The translations under genes were made by a program, and so were the position numbers. Positions 58,292-64,000 of a stretch of DNA of 64,000 bases are shown here, piece by piece (position 1 is the first letter of the stretch; each line of letters opens with the position of its first letter). The DNA lies in the NCBI RefSeq assembly GCF_001039355.2, contig NW_019775058.1:362345-426344 (forward strand), read 5' to 3'. The notes beneath the pieces were generated by a model, which had not been told where the DNA came from, searched no databases, and saw only the letters and a list, made by a program, of their open reading frames with translations. This DNA is from Lingula anatina. Its lineage: Eukaryota; Brachiopoda; Lingulata; Lingulida; Lingulidae.

Positions 58292-61200
58292 TTACGCATA
58301 GCCCATGTTGTCAACGCCTCCTGTTTCATAAATATCGTTTTCAACAAACTCCACGTCATCAGCATCATCGATAGACTGGGCAGAGCCTCCATTTTGAAGC
58401 TGCCCTGCAAGTTCATAGGTGCTGTTGCAATCCTGTCTTGAAACGGAAGATGCCTGGACAGAAGGTTTGCTGACATACTCATACGCATCGTCTGGATTGC
58501 TTGCAGGGGTATTTTGTTGCTTCTTGTCTTTTTTGGTCTTTTTGGATTTGTCAGGCACGGCATATAGGTCCTGTACGTTCCTCTTGGAATCAGAGGCCTG
58601 GTTTTTGTTATGAGAATTCTGTCTCATATTATTTGACTGATCATGACGGTCTGTCATTGGACATTCTCCCTCGAGTTCGTATGGATTTGTGTCAACATAA
58701 GTGTTGGATGTTGTGTACATTGTGTTGCTGAGCTTCCCGTTGCTTGATACATCGGTATCTTCATGCGAGTTTGACATCTGTTTCCTAAAACGTGAAACGT
58801 TCCATTTACTAACCAATGCGTTAAACGCAAAATAGAGATATAAATGTATCAATTAAACAAAAATTGACACTTGCAACTCTTCAAGTAAGAACTGAAGGCA
58901 TATCTCTTATAAGCCAGTAGGTTAAAGTCAAACGATGAGTAGAATATAAATATTTAAGTAAAAACAAATCTAAAAACCGACGAATTTATAGACCACGGCG
59001 GATATATAAACATTTTAATGATACCATCAACGTGCATCAGTGCAAATGCATTAAAGGAAGTGCAAATATCAAAGGAAATGTGTTACTTATATGGTTCGTG
59101 GGTCGTGTAATATTTTATAATGTTGTTGCACAACGGGTAAAATGCTGACAATTTCTCCAGTTTCTCATTTATTATACAGTGAAAACGCACATTTCACTCT
59201 TACATATGCATGCATTGTGCGTCTCTGTCACTAACTCAACAGAAATGAAATAAAACAACTCAGTATGGTTTGTTGCCACTTACCGTCTACGTTTGACGAA
59301 TACAACTACTATAACAACAAGTAGTGTAAGCACTATCGCTCCAGTAACGCCCACACCAACACTGACACCAATGTTAGGGTTTGTGGACGCTGCTTGGGTA
59401 CCAGTCCAAGGCAACACCGCTGAATGGTAAAAAGGTAATAGGTAAGCTTTAAGTATTTTTCACTAGATAGCGAATTTTGCAAATTTTGCCCTGATTTTAC
59501 ATGAAATTTAGTCAGCTATATTACAACAATATTCTCTACAGTGGCATATAATATTTCATGTGCAAATTACTCTCATTCTCAGGGTACTAGTCACCTTATA
59601 AATATTCATTAAAACCCGTACCTGAACAACTAAGTGAGTCCACCCCAAATCCACCGGTTTCATCACACCTCAAGGTAACACTGGTATTACCATTCGGGAA
59701 CTGAAATCCTTTCATGCATATGAATTCAACTAAAGCCATGAAGAACAGATTCACACCATCAGTAGTTGTCACTGTATTGTTCAAATGAGGTAAAGTACAT
59801 GTTCTTTTTGTGCAGTTAGGTATTGGCGGTTCCAGAGTATTAGTCGCAATACATTGTGAAATAAATGGCGCGTCGACGTCATAACCAGCAAAGTGATACC
59901 CAGGAATGCAAGAAAATGTCACATTCTGTGTGTAATTATATGGTCCTTCTACTGCCCTTAAGTTGAATTTATCAGAAGGCAAATCACACAATATTGGAAT
60001 GCAACTAGGTAAACTCTGGTTAAAAGTACCATCGGCTTGGCAAGTAAGGTTTTTTACCTTTAACGTGTCGGTGAATTGGAAGCCAGTATCGCATGTATAT
60101 GTGACAGTTTGTCCTTCAAAGGTAACGGAACGCTGTGTTACCTGTCTCAGGTGATCACTTGCAGGGAGGACACAAGTTCCTGGAAGTGGAGTAATTTTTT
60201 TATATCTTCATTTCACTTGAGTTTATTCAAAGCCTACAAACACCGACAATAATTATGCCCAGAAGCATAACCGTAATAAGGACCAACGTGCAGTCGACTA
60301 TTTCATTTCGCATTATTAATCTGTTCTTATTTTTGAAACTTTGATGTCTTTTTGATATCAGACTTACTGTTGCATGTTTTTCTCTCCCCTTCAAACGTTC
60401 CCCTAGGGCTGCAAGTCAGTGTAAAACTGGAACCAGAACCATCGCTGAGTTGATACCCCCTGTTACAAGTATAGGTAATATTGTTTCCAAAACTGTAACC
60501 TCCAGGTACCGGAGAGGAAGCAGCATTGAGAATAGTCGGGGCATTGCATTTCACATCTAAAAATAACGTGTATGTCTGTAAAGAGATCCATCAGTCGCAA
60601 CGATGATCGCTAGGTTGCACAAAGAACCTTATATATGTTGATGATTTGCACGTACACAAGTTCATGATAAATGCAATAGCGATATCTTTCAGGGGCGGAT
60701 CCAGGATTATTTGAAGGAGGGTTCCGCGGATGCGAAGCCGATACCCCCCTCCCCTTGGCGTGTGGTTCGGGGCACGCTGAAGGGCCCCGAAAATATTTGG
60801 TATTTTAGATTCCATTTGGTACAGTTTATAACTATGATTCAGCTAGTCAAAATTCTAATTTCAAGAGGGGACCATTCGTATGCTCAATGTGTATGCTGTT
60901 TAATTTTGAAACATTTGTAAAGGTTTTTATAACTAGTATGCATCACAATTTTCTATCTAAGGCGAAGCATTTTCAGACACATATTTATGTAGCCGATACA
61001 ATAAACTACATGGACGCACCTTTTGTACAAGCGTTGCTTGGATTCGATCAAAATTATGTAGTGTGACAAATAACAATGAAAACCTAAGTCCCACTTACAA
61101 CCAAGACACTGGGGACCAGTACGTCCCAGGTTACACACACACTGCTCTGAAGACACCGGTGTTTCCGAGGTGTATGTTCTCACACACGTTCCTCCCGTAG

Positions 61201-63376
61201 AGCAGGGACAGTTGTAGGCTGGATTATCTGCATAGGAAACAAACCGTACCTTTGGTTACTTGTTTTGTAATACAGGAAGCTGCTGGATAATAAACGAGTA
61301 TTTGTGATTACGCAAGTGGCAAATTTCTGAATGGTGTTGGGTATGATTCATATTTATTGACCGTATTCTATGACACACCGTTTTTACTTCAATACTTTAT
61401 TTTATTTTACTTAGGGCTCCTATTCACCTTCGTGAGATAATATGCAAAAAGAAAAATCAATAAAAAAATAGATAAATATCTAATTAAAAAATGGTGAACA
61501 AAAATTCATTTCGATTTGCATCTTACCAGGACATTGTTTCATTTGATAGTGACGAACATTGCTTTCAAATCTTAATCCACTGCACGATGAAGACGTTTTA
61601 TGGAACCAACAACTAATCCCATTCCAGTCAACTGCCTCACATGCTGGATCATCGTTACAGGCCGGTAAACAGCGGGATAATGGCCAATAACCCTGCCATT
61701 CGCCTCCGCTGATGCTTATATTTTCATATAGATACAACACGTACTCTGGCACTGAAAGGTTTTCAGAATTTTAATTAAAATATAATAACTTTGTATGAGG
61801 TATTAGTCAGTTGTCCTCACTTTTTCTACAGAAATAACGAGGTGCGCATATTAAGGCCGTTTATAGACCTCTATATTGAAAAAGAAAGTATCTATATTTT
61901 TAAATTGAACTTAAAAGTTCAATGCAACCGAGTCACATTCTTGTGTTCAGTATGCCTGTCTATCGACCAACCACTCCCCCTGTCAAACATACATGTAGTT
62001 ACAGAATGATATAACTGGCTGTATCCCGTAGCACGTGGCCAAATCAAAGGGGACATTGGGTATATACAAACTTCTTAAGATCCATTTTATCCAGGAAGAG
62101 TTTGGCAAGCGGATCGATGCAAATCTTCCTTTGACCCTACTCCTAGTGAAATCCTGATTAGAACAGTGTACGGATAAATAGTTAACAATGTTTAGAGATT
62201 AACTTTCTTTTCAAAAATTAATTTTATTTCATAATTTATACAATGTACTGTGAAAAAATGCCCCATCGTATTCAAGAAAATTATTTGAGAAAGCCTTTGT
62301 TTTTTATTCAATAGTAATATCCAGCAAAATAATAAAGGGAATACTCACGTCCACATACTGGTGGTTCCCTATCAAACACATCCTCTCTGTCAGTACAGGT
62401 GATGGTAAAAGACCCGTATATATGGATGTATGGAGGAGTTACACACGTGTAGGTAACACTTTGGTGACTGTTAACACGGACAGCAGTTGGAGTTCGACTT
62501 GAATGAGGAACGTCTGGCACGACACAACCTATAATACAAAAAGGTAAATAATTGGTTTTTAATTTTTAATTTTTCACTCTTTGAAAATGTAAGATATATG
62601 CCAACGTAGACTATTTTTCTTTTCTTTCAAATTCAGATCCGAAGGCAGAAGTTGAATAACCCTGTAAAGGTAATTTTTAAAGCTTTCAATGTTAAAAAAC
62701 CTTTACTGAGTGTGCAAAAACATGTTAAAGGTTGATATCATGTGAACTATTTGTGAGCAAGATAAACAAATTCAACAATGTTATTCTAGCGACATGTTTT
62801 CTGCGTATATATACAACACCTTCCTCAAAAGTATATGCCCGGGTATCACCAATGTTCGGTGGATCGAATAAGTCAGATAAGTAAAATCAACAATTACATA
62901 CATAGCGTACTATAAATCTGCTTAAATGTGTTTATTAACGAGACCAGAAATTCTAGATAAGACCGGTTTCTAGTCCGACTTAACATAGCAAATTCCATGC
63001 ACAATAATTACAACAAACTTTTGGACTTTTGAAATAAGTAAACACATAAACTACACAGACATGATCCAGTATTTTGCCTTTGTCAAAGGGGGCGGGAACA
63101 TGAATATAATTGCTCCTCTTACAATTGCTAAAATTCATAAATCAGTAGAGAATGATGGTTTTATTGTAAAAGGGAAATGTGTTTGGTATTGACTCAAGTC
63201 TGTCTTTTCATTTATTCATTTGTTTGGGGGATGGAGGGAGAGAAGCTAAAGTGGGGTAGGATGCATGGACCTCCTGTATTTCAAAACTCGACCCACTTAC
63301 CTGCGTCGATTTCTTGCCATCCACGAATTAAACAAAATATCAGAAAAGATTTTAAAATATTCGACAGTCCTTTCAT
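58292..63376 (-). CDS. Receptor 7: CCP-PAN-EGF-CCP(4)-TM, tail B
   Basis: Exons: signal peptide 63376-63301; CCP1 62528-62349; PAN 61751-61527; EGF 61227-61099; CCP2 60556-60368; CCP3-4-5 60179-59622 (186 codons); TM 59419-59284; tail B 58784-58292. All borders are GT/AG and the frame is open. It has drifted further than receptors 1 and 4: the tail begins KQMSNSHEDTDV and has a four-residue insertion (SKRN) before VQDLYAVP. Several ectodomain residues (IATNTLEPPIPNC) match receptor 5 better than receptors 1, 2 and 4. The tail stops at MGYA because the codon that is TAT in receptor 4 is TAA here; the following DNA still encodes a VESVEN-like remnant in a near-readable frame. It begins the third three-gene unit. 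Confidence 0.87.
60692..60800. repeat. Fragment of a 'caggggcggatccagg' element
   Basis: One end of the family seen at 5041-5204 (CAGGGGCGGATCCAGGATTA), followed by a G/C-rich stretch, in the EGF-CCP2 intron of receptor 7. No matching second end was found. Confidence 0.5.
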
Positions 63377-64000
63377 TGTCTCGATGTCCTAGCTCTGAAA
63401 TAAATGTTAACCAAATGAAATAAAAGGTATGTTGATATTTTAAACAAAGGTCTGTGAGTGAATAATCTCACCATTGAGGGTGACTCATTATCAACTAGCA
63501 ATGTCTTCTAAAATGAGGGTTTAATGTAATAAACAAAGCATCCCGTATTTAAAGCACGTTACAAAAAAGCAAAAAAAAAAAAAAAAAAAAAAAGAAAAGA
63601 AAAATCACACTGATGTGTAAAAAACTTTCGGAACAACCCCTGACAATTGAAAAAAAAAAAACGGATTCAGATGTGGTCTTGAAGAAAAGCTCATGTGTGA
63701 CTTCCTAACTGTCGACAACAGTAACTGTATGCATAAATGTGATAATGGAAGTATCTCTGACAGGGCTGGAAAATTTACAAAATTCAGTTCATGGTGAAAA
63801 GAAGGCCAAATGTCAAATCCAAGGTCACAGTCAGATTGCAAATATATGACTTCCTAGTCAAGTTCAATAGTAACTATAAGCATATCAGTGACAGTGCTGG
63901 GGTAAGAAGGGTCGTAAAATTGCCACCCTTGCTCAACATTGAGCATTACGAAATAGCGGAGCTCCTAAACCATTTTAATGGACAACGCCTTTACATCGGT
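63377..64000. other. Upstream region of receptor 7
   Basis: Contains the conserved promoter block (TGACTCA 63481-63487), an A-run at about 63570-63593, and sequence matching 11690-12060 upstream of receptor 1 ('aaaatcaaggtcacagtaag'-like near 63820). No gene is seen before the window ends. Confidence 0.6.

Overview
The window is animal nuclear DNA: AT-rich, intron-rich, with phase-1 exons ending in GT/AG, many small inverted-repeat transposons, CA, TA and poly-G runs, and frequent 'taggcct' and 'tacatgta' words. The deuterostome-type domain mix suggests a marine invertebrate, perhaps an echinoderm; species is not determinable here. There is no bacterial operon, CRISPR array or rRNA.

The main content is a cluster of seven paralogous type I membrane receptor genes. 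The ancestral layout is signal peptide, CCP1 (sushi), PAN/apple-like domain, EGF-like domain, CCP2, CCP3-CCP4-CCP5 in one exon, transmembrane segment, and a tyrosine-rich tail. Extracellular exons are phase 1-1, so domains can be lost or shuffled without breaking frame. Two unrelated tails occur. Tail A carries YMSL / YANV / YTAL motifs (ITIM-like and YxN). Tail B carries YELE, LYAVP, YEYV, YELA and IYET motifs.

Layout: (0) 1-2866, 5' end of a Nudix/DUF4743-like gene (minus), the left boundary. (1) 6074-11007 minus, tail B. (2) 17303-21910 minus, tail A. (3) 24142-29155 plus, tail A, lacking CCP4-5. (4) 30615-37681 minus, tail B, PAN exon deleted, with a probable assembly duplication around a single N at 33447. 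(5) 43455-48541 minus, tail A, with a frameshift and an altered splice donor (probable pseudogene). (6) 50795-56910 plus, tail A, lacking CCP4-5, with two young insertions. (7) 58292-63376 minus, tail B. The order is therefore a three-gene unit (B minus, A minus, A plus) present twice, plus the start of a third. Intergenic DNA is also shared between units.

Minus-strand genes share a promoter block with a TGACTCA (AP-1-like) site about 95 bp upstream of the ATG. Plus-strand genes share a perfect DR1 nuclear-receptor site about 180 bp upstream of the ATG. The ectodomains look like recognition modules and the tails like SH2-docking platforms, so I infer an innate-type recognition/signalling family evolving by tandem duplication, gene conversion, exon loss and transposon insertion. 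Ligands and function cannot be read from the sequence.
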